From assembly GCF_012070395.1 (NCBI RefSeq), contig NZ_JAAFYS010000003.1, forward strand, positions 558,001 to 622,000: DNA of 64,000 bases, written 5' to 3'. The notes beneath the pieces are model-generated. The model worked only from the letters and a program-made list of their open reading frames with translations, did not search any database and was not told the DNA's origin. Below are positions 1-7,509 of the stretch, piece by piece; the stretch's first letter is position 1, and each line of letters starts with the position of its first letter. A program made the position numbers and the translations under genes. The DNA is from Pseudoroseicyclus tamaricis. GTDB lineage: Bacteria > Pseudomonadota > Alphaproteobacteria > Rhodobacterales > Rhodobacteraceae.

Positions 1-37
1 GACATCCCCTCCTGACGCAGCCCTGACCGCGAGCGAA

Positions 38-65
38 GGCCCGCCCCCCGGGGGCGGGCCTTTTT
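38..65 (+). terminator. Rho-independent terminator of an upstream gene
   Basis: Two perfect 11-base arms (38-48 and 50-60, GGCCCGCCCCC and its complement) are followed directly by five T residues. Read on the + strand this is a textbook intrinsic terminator. Frame 1 of the window reaches a TGA at 13-15, so the terminator probably closes a gene of which only the last four codons lie in the window; it cannot be identified. Confidence 0.8.
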
Positions 66-118
66 CATTTGCGGGGGTGCGGGCCCTCCGGGGCGGGCCG
101 GGGCGCTGGTGGCCCTTG

Positions 119-166
119 CGGGACCGGGGGCCAGCCCTCGGACCCCCGGAGGTATTTGGAAAAGGG
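119..166 (+). repeat. Rhodobacteraceae-type intergenic repeat, copy 1
   Basis: A GC-rich stem around CGGGGGCCAGCCCTCGG is followed by CCCCCGGAGGTATTTGGA. The same arrangement recurs at 18386-18439 (reverse), 25071-25138 and 62029-62080. CCCGAGGTATTT repeats of this kind are familiar between genes in Rhodobacteraceae. Here it lies downstream of the CBS gene. Confidence 0.6.
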
Positions 167-213
167 CGAGAGGGGGCGTGGGGCGGGTGGCGCGCCTTGG
201 GCAGAGAACGGGG

Positions 214-636
214 TCAGGAGCGCAGGCGTTCCACCCGGCGCTCCGGCGTCTCGAGGGCGAGGAGGCTGGCGGGGGGCATGTCCCGCTCCGCCACGATGCC
301 GACGGGCACCCCGTCGCGCATCACCGGCAGATGGCGCACGTCGTGGGCGCGCATCTTCTTGAGGCCCTCCACGAGGCTCTCACCCTCCTCGCCGGTGATC
401 GGGCCGGGCGTCATCACGTCGCCAACGTTCGTCTCCCCCACCTCGCGGAGGCGGCAGATGACGCGGCGCAGGATGTCACGCTCGGAGACGATGCCGACGA
501 GGTTCTCGCCCCGCATCACCACGATGGCGCCGATCCGCTCCTGGCACATGCGCTTGCAGGCATCGAGGATCGGCATGTCCGGCTCGGCCGAGACGAGGGT
601 TCTGAGCGCGGCGAGATCGCCGAGGGTCCGTGGCAT
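214..636 (-). CDS. CBS-domain protein
   Basis: A 140-residue protein made of two CBS domains and little else. Each has the usual core: RIGAIVVMRGENLVGIVSER in the first half and a VRHLPVMRDGVPVGIVAERD-like core in the second. Stand-alone CBS pairs bind adenosyl nucleotides and act as energy or redox sensors; the ligand and partner here are unknown. I chose the ATG at 634-636 (MPRTLGDL) because an AGGAAGGGAG ribosome site sits just before it; an in-frame ATG 24 bases upstream would place that site inside the gene. It appears to be transcribed alone. Confidence 0.85.
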   Translation of the reverse strand: MPRTLGDLAALRTLVSAEPDMPILDACKRMCQERIGAIVVMRGENLVGIVSERDILRRVICRLREVGETNVGDVMTPGPITGEEGESLVEGLKKMRAHDVRHLPVMRDGVPVGIVAERDMPPASLLALETPERRVERLRS

Positions 637-857
637 CTCTCCCTTCCTGCCGGTTGGCATAGGTGATGGTGGCGGCAGACTAGCCGGGCCGGAAGCCGGC
701 GGCAGTCGGGAATACCGGACCGGCGGCCGGCCGAAACGGAAAATTTCCGATAATTTTCGGCAACTTACACGTCATGCGTGTATGTCGCGCGACCGATGCA
801 CGGCTGGGGAGGGGCCGGGCCGCGGCGCCCTGGCATTCCGGGTGCCGTTTGCGAGGG

Positions 858-956
858 GCGCCGCAGCATTCGGGCGTGGAGGCACGGGATGCCGACGATC
901 GGGCCCTCGAGCGGCACGACGATGGCGCCGACGCGTTCATCGGCCGCGCGCTCCAC
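858..956 (-). pseudogene. Possible remnant of a second CBS domain
   Basis: In the minus frame, VERAADERVGAIVVPLEG PIVGI followed by a basic MLRR matches the core of a CBS domain and resembles the first CBS domain of the gene at 214-636 (QERIGAIVVMRGENLVGI, then ILRR). The frame has no credible start or ribosome site and degrades on both sides. The rest of 637-969 holds nothing I recognise. Short similarity, so tentative; it could be a decayed duplicate of the neighbouring gene. Confidence 0.35.
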
Positions 957-969
957 ACGTGGCGGGCAC

Positions 970-1455
970 TCAGCCCAGCCAGGTGCCGAGCTTGGCCAGC
1001 GTCTGCATGCCGTACGCGACGGCGCCGAAGCCGATGACAGTTTCGCGCCGTGCCGGGCTGGGGTGGAGCTGGCGCAGGGTCAGCACGGTCTGACCGTCAT
1101 CCTGCTGGTCGAACGTCACCGTCAGGCGGAAGCGGTCGGGGCTTTGCGGATCGTAATCGCCATGGTCGGCGACGATCAGCGAGGGCGCAACGATGCGGCG
1201 AAACTGCATGAGGTTCTCGAAGCGGGTGCCATCCGCGCCGACCATGTCGAATTTCCAGTGGCCGCCCTCGCGGATGTCGGCCTCCTTCGTTTCGATTGCC
1301 AGCCCCTCCGGCCCGAACCAGGCGCTGAGCGCGGCCGGATCCGTCCAGGCGGCGAAGACCACCTCGCGCGGATGCGGGTAGAGCTGGGTGAGCACGATCT
1401 CCCGCTCAAGCTCCCAGGTGTCTAGCGGGGAAGCTTCGTCTGTCTGCTCGGTCAT
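970..1455 (-). CDS. SRPBCC / AHSA1-domain protein
   Basis: A 161-residue protein of the START-like SRPBCC fold, Hsp90-ATPase-activator-homologue (AHSA1) subgroup. The family signature VFAAWTDPAALSAWFGP is near residues 34-50 and the C-terminal helix is present. These proteins bind hydrophobic ligands in a deep cavity; the ligand here is unknown. It overlaps the preceding ArsR gene by four bases (ATGA), so the two are translationally coupled. ArsR-AHSA1 pairs are a recurrent bacterial two-gene unit in which the regulator controls its own operon. Confidence 0.85.
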   Translation of the reverse strand: MTEQTDEASPLDTWELEREIVLTQLYPHPREVVFAAWTDPAALSAWFGPEGLAIETKEADIREGGHWKFDMVGADGTRFENLMQFRRIVAPSLIVADHGDYDPQSPDRFRLTVTFDQQDDGQTVLTLRQLHPSPARRETVIGFGAVAYGMQTLAKLGTWLG

Positions 1456-1784
1456 TGCAGGTTGTCCTTTCGGTCAAGATACGCGCCGAGGCGGCCGAGC
1501 CTTGCCGTCCAGCGCTGATGTTCGGCCTCCATCCACTCCTTCGCCTCGGCGAAGCGGGCGGGGTCGAGGCGGCACATGCGGCGGCGGCCGCGCTTTTCGG
1601 TGCGAATGAGCTGCCCCTCCTCCAGCACCTTGAGGTGCTGCATGAAGCTTGGCAGCGCCATCCCGAAGGGCGCAGCGAGATCGCCGACGCTCTTCTCCCC
1701 CTCCGCCAGGGCGGAGAGCACCGCCCGCCGGGTGGGGTCGGCAAGAGCGTGGAAGGTCTGGTCGAGGTCTGGTTGCTTAGGCAT
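1452..1784 (-). CDS. ArsR-family transcriptional regulator
   Basis: A 110-residue winged-helix repressor. It begins with the typical FHALADPTRRAVLSALAEGE segment; the recognition helix lies around SFMQHLKVLEEGQLI and the wing around EKRGRRRMCRL. There is no obvious metal-binding Cys motif, as expected for the subgroup that pairs with SRPBCC proteins rather than metal efflux genes. It is the first gene of a two-gene operon and has a good promoter directly upstream (1791-1819). Probably autorepressing, by inference from the family. Confidence 0.9.
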   Translation of the reverse strand: MPKQPDLDQTFHALADPTRRAVLSALAEGEKSVGDLAAPFGMALPSFMQHLKVLEEGQLIRTEKRGRRRMCRLDPARFAEAKEWMEAEHQRWTARLGRLGAYLDRKDNLQ

Positions 1785-1790
1785 GTGGCT

Positions 1791-1819
1791 AAGTAAGTGC
1801 GCGGCGAGCGAGGCGTCAA
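1791..1819 (-). promoter_or_regulatory. Promoter/operator of the ArsR-SRPBCC operon
   Basis: On the minus strand a TTGACG -35 box (1814-1819) and a TTACTT -10 box (1791-1796) are separated by 17 bases. The -10 box is only a few bases from the ATG at 1784, so the transcript would be almost leaderless. CTTAG/CTAAG half-sites on both sides (around 1776, 1789 and 1828) and a GGTGGCCACC palindrome at 1831-1840 are candidate operator elements. Confidence 0.5.
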
Positions 1820-1909
1820 CTGGAAACTTAGGTGGCCACCTTTGTTTCCGCGCCTTGGCAAGCCCGGGCGGCTTTGTCAGGAAGGGGCGGGCAGCAGCGG
1901 GAGCAGGGC

Positions 1910-2980
1910 ATGAGCGACTTCATCGTCATCGGCGGCGGCATTGCCGGCCTCTCCGCGGGCGCCCGGCTGGCGGAGCTCGGCCGCGTCACCCTGCTCGAGC
2001 GCGAGAGCCATCTGGGCTACCACAGCTCCGGCCGCTCGGCGGCGCTTTACGAGCAGAGCTACGGCCTGCCCAGCACCGTGGCGCTCAACCGCGCCAGCGG
2101 GGCGGAGCTTGAGGCGCTTGCCGTCCTCTCGCCCCGCGGGCTGCTGCTGGTGGGGCGCGAGAGCGAGGCGGAGGACTTCGCGGCCGACATCGCCGCCATG
2201 GAGCTGACGGAGATCGGCCCCGACGAGGCGCTCAGCCATTGCCCCATCCTCGACCCGGCGGTGGTGGACCGTGCGGCCTATGACCCCGGCGCCTGGGATA
2301 TCGACACGCATGGGCTGATGACCCGCTTCGGCGAGATGATCCGCACCAATGGCGAGATCCGCACCGGGGCAGAGGTGACGGGCATCACCCGCGAGGCCGG
2401 GCTCTGGCGCGTGACGCTGAAGAGCGGCGAGACGGTGGAGGCGCCGGTGCTGGTGAATGCCGCCGGCTCGTGGGCCGATGGCGTGGCAAGGCTGGCCGGC
2501 ATCGCGCCGCTGGGGCTGACGCCCTTCCGCCGCTCCATGGCCCGCATCCCGGCGCCCGAGGGGCACGAGGTGCGCGGCTGGCCGATGGTGATGGGGCCGG
2601 GAGAGGGGTGGTACATGAAGCCCGACGCCGGGGCGCTGATCGTCTCGCCATCGGAGGAAGACCCGGCCGAGCCGCATGACGCCTGGGCCGACGACATGGT
2701 GCTGGCCGAGGGCATCGACCGCTACCAGGCCTATGTGACGGCGGAGGTGACGCGGCTGATCGGCTCCTGGGCGGGCCTGCGGACCTTCGCGCCTGACCGG
2801 CAGCTGGTGCTGGGGCCCGATCCTGACGAGCCGAGCTTCCTCTGGTGCGCCGGCCAAGGGGGCTACGGCTTCCAGACCTCCTGCGCGGCGAGCCGGCTGG
2901 TCGCGAGCCACGTGGGTGGCCCGGCGACGGAGCTTTCGGCAGAGGTGGTGGCAGCCCTGCACCCGGCGCGGCTGCGGTAG
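1910..2980 (+). CDS. FAD-dependent oxidoreductase, DAO family
   Basis: A 356-residue flavoprotein of the D-amino-acid-oxidase/glycine-oxidase (DadA-like) superfamily. The dinucleotide-binding motif IGGGIAGLSAGARLAELG is at residues 5-22, and the C-terminal FAD motif WCAGQGGYGFQTS is near the end. Such enzymes oxidise amino acids or other C-N or C-OH substrates. The early HSSGRSAALYEQSYG stretch resembles D-arginine-dehydrogenase-type members, but the substrate cannot be fixed. I start at the ATG just before the Rossmann motif; upstream in-frame sequence is not family-like. It lies divergent to the ArsR operon. Confidence 0.85.
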   Translation: MSDFIVIGGGIAGLSAGARLAELGRVTLLERESHLGYHSSGRSAALYEQSYGLPSTVALNRASGAELEALAVLSPRGLLLVGRESEAEDFAADIAAMELTEIGPDEALSHCPILDPAVVDRAAYDPGAWDIDTHGLMTRFGEMIRTNGEIRTGAEVTGITREAGLWRVTLKSGETVEAPVLVNAAGSWADGVARLAGIAPLGLTPFRRSMARIPAPEGHEVRGWPMVMGPGEGWYMKPDAGALIVSPSEEDPAEPHDAWADDMVLAEGIDRYQAYVTAEVTRLIGSWAGLRTFAPDRQLVLGPDPDEPSFLWCAGQGGYGFQTSCAASRLVASHVGGPATELSAEVVAALHPARLR

Positions 2981-3036
2981 AACGGGGTTCACCCCGCCGC
3001 CCCTTCGCCCCCTTTCCGTCGGCCTGAGCGACGGGT

Positions 3037-3173
3037 GAGCGCCGGCTCGTGGGGTGGCGCTCCTCCTGATCCGCTATTGCGATTGATGCCCGCCCCCCCC
3101 TCCGAGCGGGAAGCTCAGCGCTGCCCCAGCCAGAGCGCCAGCCCACGGGACGGGCCGGCGCTCGCCCGGCGCC
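3037..3173. repeat. Paired inverted-arm repeat, copy A
   Basis: Left arm 3037-3062 (GAGCGCCGGCTCGTGGGG...) and right arm 3133-3173 (GAGCGCCAGCCCACGGGA...) are imperfect inverted copies of each other. The same pair occurs at 36001-36149 and 56393-56542. The spacing and GC-rich arms look like a REP/BIME-type element. It occupies the gap between the oxidoreductase and rmlA (2981-3285), which otherwise holds only the hairpin at 3251-3270. Confidence 0.7.
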
Positions 3174-3250
3174 TGCGGCGCGCTTACGGGCGGGGTGCTG
3201 AGCGGCGAAGGTAGGAGAGAGTCGCCCTTCGGGGAGCTACGCCGGATGCA

Positions 3251-3270
3251 GGGCGGGTCGAATCCCGCCC
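3251..3270 (-). terminator. Hairpin downstream of rmlA
   Basis: A perfect 7-base stem (GGGCGGG 3251-3257, CCCGCCC 3264-3270) with a six-base loop lies 15 bases beyond the rmlA stop codon. There is no T-run after it on the minus strand, so it may act as a 3-prime stabiliser or a Rho-assisted stop rather than a true intrinsic terminator. Confidence 0.35.
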
Positions 3271-3285
3271 GGCCAGTCCCTCCCC

Positions 3286-4173
3286 TCAGGCCTGCCGGTC
3301 GTGGAGCGGCAGGTCCGCCAGATACTTCCCGTAATCGTTCTTGCGGAAGGTCTGCGCCCGCTCGCCGAGCTGGGCCTCGTCGATCCAGCCGAGGTTGAAG
3401 GCGATCTCGTCTGGCGAGCCGGTCTGCAGGCCTTGCCGCTTCGCCAGCGTCCGTACGAAGTTCCCCGCATCCAGCAGCGAATCATGCGTGCCCGTGTCGA
3501 GCCAGGCATAGCCGCGACCCATGCGGAGGACGTCCAGCGCGCCGTCGTGGAGGTACATCTCCAGCAGCGTGGTGATCTCCAGCTCCCCCCGCTCCGACGG
3601 CTTGACCTGCTTGGCCCGCTCCGGCGCCGAGCCGTCGAGGAAGTAGAGCCCCGTTACCGCGTAATGCGAGGGCGGCTTGGCCGGCTTCTCGATGATCTCC
3701 CTCACCGAGCCGTCGGCCGCGAAGTCCACCACGCCGTAGCGCTCCGGATCGGCGACGTAGTAGCCGAAGACGGTGCCGCCGGTCTCCTTCTCGTCCGCCC
3801 GGGCGAGCAACTGCGGCAGGCCGTGGCCGAAGAAGATGTTGTCCCCCAGCACCATGGCAGAGGGAGCGCCGGCGAGGAACTCCTCGGCGAGGATATAGGC
3901 CTGCGCGAGCCCGTCGGGGCTCGGCTGCTGGATGTAGGTGAGGGTGAGGCCCCACTGGCTGCCATCCCCCAGCGCCCGCTGGAACTGGGCCTGATCCTCC
4001 GGCGTGGTGATCACCGCGATCTCGCGGATGCCGGCGAGCATCAGCACCGTCAGCGGGTAATAGACCATCGGCTTGTCGTAGAGCGGCAGCAGCTGCTTGG
4101 AGAGGCCCATCGTGATCGGGTAGAGCCGCGTGCCGGAGCCACCGGCGAGGATGATGCCCTTGCGGTTGGTCAT
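3286..4173 (-). CDS. rmlA: Glucose-1-phosphate thymidylyltransferase
   Basis: A 295-residue nucleotidyltransferase making dTDP-glucose from glucose-1-phosphate and dTTP, the first step to dTDP-L-rhamnose. The nucleotide-binding signature LAGGSGTRLYPIT is at residues 9-21, followed by SKQLLPLYDKPMVYYPL and VLGDNIFFGHG, all diagnostic of RmlA/RfbA. Length is normal. It is the last gene of the rmlC-B-D-A operon; its ATG overlaps the rmlD stop codon (ATGA). The product acts in the cytoplasm and feeds rhamnose into surface polysaccharide. Confidence 0.96.
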   Translation of the reverse strand: MTNRKGIILAGGSGTRLYPITMGLSKQLLPLYDKPMVYYPLTVLMLAGIREIAVITTPEDQAQFQRALGDGSQWGLTLTYIQQPSPDGLAQAYILAEEFLAGAPSAMVLGDNIFFGHGLPQLLARADEKETGGTVFGYYVADPERYGVVDFAADGSVREIIEKPAKPPSHYAVTGLYFLDGSAPERAKQVKPSERGELEITTLLEMYLHDGALDVLRMGRGYAWLDTGTHDSLLDAGNFVRTLAKRQGLQTGSPDEIAFNLGWIDEAQLGERAQTFRKNDYGKYLADLPLHDRQA

Positions 4174-5036
4174 GGGGTCTCCTTCTGGAGGGCGGCGAGC
4201 ACGTCTGTCAGCCCGGTGCGCCAGTCTGGCTGGCGGATGCCATAGGCCTCCTCCAGCGTCGTGCCATCGAGGCGGGAATTGAGCGGCCGCGCGGCAGGAG
4301 TGGGGTACTCGGCGGAGGGGATATCGGCCACCTCCACCTCGCGGCCCGCCTGCGCGAAGATCTCGCGGGCAAAGCCGGCCCAGGAGGTCTCCGGCGCGCC
4401 GGCGAAGTGATAGGTGCCGGGCACGCCCCGCCCCTCGTGGAAGGCGGCGGCGATGGCGAGGAGCGCCTCGGCAATGTCCGCCGCCGGGGTCGGCCCGCCG
4501 ATCTGGTCGCCGACGATGGTCAGCCGGTCGCGGCTCTCGGAGAGGCGCAGCATCGTCTTCACGAAGTTGCCGCCTTGGGCGGAGAAGACCCACGACGTGC
4601 GCAGGATCACGGACTGGCCGCCCGCGGCGCGCACGCCCTCCTCCCCCGCCAGCTTGGAGCGGCCATAGGCGCCGAGCGGGGCGGTGGGGTGATCGGGCGC
4701 GAAGGGCGCCTCTCCGGCGCCGTCGAAGACGTAATCGGTGGAGATGTGCAGGAACGGCAGCCCGGCGGAGGCAGCGGCGCGGGCCATCGCCTCGGGCGCG
4801 GCGCCGTTGATGGCAGTGGCTAGGTCCTCCTCCTCCTCCGCCTTGTCGACGGCGGTATAGGCGGCGGCGTTGATCACGATCTCCGCCCCCTCCTCCGCCG
4901 CCTTGGCGATGGCCGCGGCGCAGGCGCCGGGATCGGAGAGGTCGGCCTCGTCGCGCCCCAGCGCGATGACGTCCTCGGCGCGGGCGAGCACCTCGCGGGC
5001 GACCTGGCCCGTCTTGCCGAACATCAGGATCTTCAT
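4170..5036 (-). CDS. rmlD: dTDP-4-dehydrorhamnose reductase
   Basis: A 288-residue extended SDR that reduces dTDP-4-keto-rhamnose with NAD(P)H, the last step of dTDP-L-rhamnose synthesis. Visible are the N-terminal MKILMFGKTGQVAREV dinucleotide motif, STDYVFDG, and the catalytic YGRSKLAGE (YxxxK). I prefer the ATG at 5034-5036, which is nine bases from a GGAG site; an ATG two codons earlier is only three bases from it. The gene is preceded by a double palindrome (5057-5103) and overlaps rmlA by four bases. Confidence 0.95.
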   Translation of the reverse strand: MKILMFGKTGQVAREVLARAEDVIALGRDEADLSDPGACAAAIAKAAEEGAEIVINAAAYTAVDKAEEEEDLATAINGAAPEAMARAAASAGLPFLHISTDYVFDGAGEAPFAPDHPTAPLGAYGRSKLAGEEGVRAAGGQSVILRTSWVFSAQGGNFVKTMLRLSESRDRLTIVGDQIGGPTPAADIAEALLAIAAAFHEGRGVPGTYHFAGAPETSWAGFAREIFAQAGREVEVADIPSAEYPTPAARPLNSRLDGTTLEEAYGIRQPDWRTGLTDVLAALQKETP

Positions 5037-5056
5037 GTGCATGCTCTCCGCTCAAC

Positions 5057-5103
5057 CACGATTTTCGCGCGAAAATCGTGCACGGAAATCGCGCGATTTC
5101 CGT
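5057..5103. repeat. Two adjacent perfect palindromes between rmlB and rmlD
   Basis: The 24-base palindrome at 5057-5080 (half-site CACGATTTTCGC) and the 22-base palindrome at 5082-5103 (half-site ACGGAAATCGC) are both perfect and are separated by a single C. They fill the only real gap inside the rml operon. In the transcript they would form two tandem hairpins just before the rmlD ribosome site. They have no T-run, so they are not obvious terminators. Confidence 0.85.
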
Positions 5104-5112
5104 CTCCTCGGC

Positions 5113-6153
5113 TCATCCCTTCGTCCCCAGACGCTCGCCGACACCGGTGCGGGATTGCAGCGCGCGCCACCACTCCTCGTTGTCGAGATACCATTGCACG
5201 GTCTTCTCCAGCCCCTCCTCCAACGTGACGGAGGGCCGCCAGCCGAGCTCTTCGCGGATGCGGCTCGGGTCGATGGCGTAGCGCAGGTCGTGCCCGGGCC
5301 GGTCGCTCACGTAGGTGATCTGCTCGGCGTAAGGGTGGTTCGAGGGGCGCTTGTCGTCGAGGATGCGGCAGATGGTCTGCACGAGGTCGATGTTCTTCGC
5401 CTCGTTCTCGCCGCCGATGTTGTAGCTGCGCCCGACCGCGCCCTCCTGCACGACCTTCAGCAGCGCCTCGGCGTGATCCTCGACATATAGCCAGTCGCGC
5501 ACGTTCAGCCCCTGCCCGTAGACGGGGATGTCCTTGCCCGAGAGCGCGTTGAGGATGACGACGGGCACCAGCTTCTCGGGGAAGTGGAAGGGCCCGTAAT
5601 TGTTGGAACAATTGGTCATCACGATGGGCAGGCCATAGGTCTCGTGCCAGGCGCGGACGAGATGATCGCTGGCCGCCTTCGAGGCGGAATAGGGCGAATT
5701 CGGCGCGTAGGGCGTCTCTTCGGTGAACTGGCCCGTCTCGCCGAGGGTGCCGAAGACCTCGTCGGTCGAGATGTGGTGGAAGCGGAAGCTCTCGGGCTTG
5801 CCCTGGCGGACCCAGTGGGCGCGCGCCGCCTCCAGCATGTTGTAGGTGCCGGTGACGTTGGTCTCGATGAAGTCGCCGGGCGCGTCGATTGAGCGGTCGA
5901 CATGGCTCTCGGCGGCGAGGTGCATCACGGCGTCGGGGGCATGGGCCTCGAAGATGCGGTCGAGCGCGGCGCGGTCGCGGATATCCGCCTGCTCGAAGGC
6001 GTAGAGCGGGCTGGCCGCCACGCTGGCCACGTTCTCGAGGCAGGCGGCATAGGTGAGCGCGTCGACATTGACGACCGAATGGCCGTCGGCCACGGCACGG
6101 CGCACGACGGCAGAGCCGATGAAGCCGGCGCCGCCTGTCACGAGTATCTTCAT
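5113..6153 (-). CDS. rmlB: dTDP-glucose 4,6-dehydratase
   Basis: A 346-residue NAD-dependent extended SDR converting dTDP-glucose to dTDP-4-keto-6-deoxyglucose. The motif [18 protein letters not shown] opens the protein; [12 protein letters not shown], the STDEVFG active-site strand and [14 protein letters not shown] (YxxxK) follow, and all are typical of RmlB. An in-frame ATG 51 bases upstream would add non-family sequence overlapping the rmlC end, so the start just before the Rossmann motif is used. One base separates it from the rmlC stop codon. Confidence 0.96.
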   Translation of the reverse strand: MKILVTGGAGFIGSAVVRRAVADGHSVVNVDALTYAACLENVASVAASPLYAFEQADIRDRAALDRIFEAHAPDAVMHLAAESHVDRSIDAPGDFIETNVTGTYNMLEAARAHWVRQGKPESFRFHHISTDEVFGTLGETGQFTEETPYAPNSPYSASKAASDHLVRAWHETYGLPIVMTNCSNNYGPFHFPEKLVPVVILNALSGKDIPVYGQGLNVRDWLYVEDHAEALLKVVQEGAVGRSYNIGGENEAKNIDLVQTICRILDDKRPSNHPYAEQITYVSDRPGHDLRYAIDPSRIREELGWRPSVTLEEGLEKTVQWYLDNEEWWRALQSRTGVGERLGTKG

Positions 6154-6154
6154 C

Positions 6155-6724
6155 TCAAGCCTCGAACGGGGATTGGAAATCGGAGAAGGGCTGAGCGGCG
6201 GCATCCTTGCCGGAGAGCACCGGCTCCCGCCCGTCCAGCGGCCAGTCGATGCCCAGCGAGTCCCAGCGGACGGCCCCGTCGCAGTCCGGCGCGTAGTAAT
6301 CGGAGCACTTGTAGGCGATCTCCACCCCGTCGGTCAGGGTGACGAAGCCATGCAGAAAGCCCTTCGGCACCAGCAGCTGCTTGCCGTTCTCGTCCGTCAG
6401 CTCGATGCCGAACCACTGCCCGTAGGTCGGCGAGCCGGTGCGGGCGTCCACCGCGACATCCCACAGGGCGCCGGTGTTGCAGCGCACCAGCTTGTCCTGC
6501 GCATGGGGCGGCGACTGGAAATGCAGGCCGCGCAGCGTGCCGGCCCGCTCGGAGCGGGAGAGGTTGTCCTGCACGAACTCCATGCCCACACCGGCCTCGG
6601 CCAGCTGCTTGCGGGAATAGGTTTCGCTGAAGAAGCCGCGGTCATCGCCAAAGCGCTTCGGGGTGAGGACAAGCACGCCCTCGAGAGGAGTTGTATCGAT
6701 CTGCACCGTCGCGCCTGCTGCCAT
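6155..6724 (-). CDS. rmlC: dTDP-4-dehydrorhamnose 3,5-epimerase
   Basis: A 189-residue cupin epimerase acting at C3 and C5 of dTDP-4-keto-6-deoxyglucose. Signature segments are [34 protein letters not shown] (the active-site His in RGLHFQ) and [12 protein letters not shown]. It is the first gene of the rmlC-B-D-A operon. No clear Shine-Dalgarno precedes the ATG; the bases before it are A-rich. The 170-base gap to gcrA contains both divergent promoters and a small GCCTCT-AGC-AGAGGC hairpin at 6741-6755. Confidence 0.95.
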   Translation of the reverse strand: MAAGATVQIDTTPLEGVLVLTPKRFGDDRGFFSETYSRKQLAEAGVGMEFVQDNLSRSERAGTLRGLHFQSPPHAQDKLVRCNTGALWDVAVDARTGSPTYGQWFGIELTDENGKQLLVPKGFLHGFVTLTDGVEIAYKCSDYYAPDCDGAVRWDSLGIDWPLDGREPVLSGKDAAAQPFSDFQSPFEA

Positions 6725-6809
6725 TTTTTTCGGTTGCAGTGCCTCTAGCAGAGGCCGGAAAGGATGTCAGCCGGCGCGTCCGCGCAGCGCGACGCTCGCG
6801 GGCGCCGGC

Positions 6810-6840
6810 TTGTAACTCCGACAGGCATAACTAGTATAGT
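6810..6840 (+). promoter_or_regulatory. Probable gcrA promoter
   Basis: A TTGTAA -35-like box at 6810-6815 is followed by TAGTAT (6832-6837, 16-base spacer) or TATAGT (6835-6840, 19-base spacer). It is an AT-rich island in GC-rich DNA about 60 bases before the gcrA start. No GANTC methylation site is seen in this stretch. Confidence 0.4.
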
Positions 6841-6897
6841 GCCCCTGTGTCCGGCCCGCCGCCGCCGCGGGCGCCACCGCTATCCGAAGGAAAGCCC

Positions 6898-7503
6898 ATG
6901 TCCTGGACCGACGAACGCGTCGAGATGCTCAAGAAGATGTGGAATGACGGCAAGTCCGCCAGCCAGATCGCCAAGGAGCTGGGCGGCGTGACCCGCAATG
7001 CCGTCATCGGCAAGGTGCATCGGCTCGGCCTGTCCAACCGCTCCGGCAGCCCGGCCCCCGCTGCCGGCGCCTCTGCCGCCCCGTCCACGCCCGCCGCCGC
7101 TGCCGCACCGGCCCCGCAGCCGGAGCCTGCCGCCGCCGAGCCCGCCGCCCCGGCGCCCGAGCCGGCTGCCGCGCCCGTTGCCGAGGAGGCCGCCGCGCCC
7201 GAACCGCCGGTGAGCCCCGCGCGCCGCAACATCATCCCCGCCGGACAACCGCTGCCGCCGCAGCCCTCGGCCAACGAGATCAGCCCCGAAGCGCTGGCGA
7301 AAGTGAACGAAGTGGAAAAGTCGGCCAAGAAGCTCACGCTGATGGAGCTGACCGAGCGGACGTGCAAATGGCCGGTGGGCGACCCGGCGACGGAGGACTT
7401 CTGGTTCTGCGGCCTGCCCGTGCAGCAGGGCAAACCCTATTGCGAGGCCCATGTCGGCGTCGCCTTCCAGCCCATGAGCTCCCGGCGCGATCGCCGGCGG
7501 TAA
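6898..7503 (+). CDS. gcrA: Cell-cycle regulator GcrA
   Basis: A 201-residue protein. The N-terminal helix-turn-helix, SWTDERVEMLKKMWNDGKSA to GKVHRLGLSNRS (residues 2-45), binds DNA and in Caulobacter prefers CcrM-methylated GANTC. A long Ala/Pro/Glu linker (about residues 50-125) leads to the C-terminal domain with TCKWPVGDP, FWFCGLP and PYCEAH, which in Caulobacter binds domain 2 of sigma-70. The ATG is preceded by GAAGGA six bases upstream; an in-frame start 51 bases earlier adds only low-complexity residues. The linker is long and simple in composition. Confidence 0.93.
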   Translation: MSWTDERVEMLKKMWNDGKSASQIAKELGGVTRNAVIGKVHRLGLSNRSGSPAPAAGASAAPSTPAAAAAPAPQPEPAAAEPAAPAPEPAAAPVAEEAAAPEPPVSPARRNIIPAGQPLPPQPSANEISPEALAKVNEVEKSAKKLTLMELTERTCKWPVGDPATEDFWFCGLPVQQGKPYCEAHVGVAFQPMSSRRDRRR

Positions 7504-7509
7504 AGCGCC

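Noticed and set aside
3251-3270. GGGCGGGTCGAATCCCGCCC looks like a tRNA T-arm
   Set aside because: The loop is one base short (TCGAAT), and no acceptor, D or anticodon arm can be found around it. A simple hairpin after rmlA explains it.
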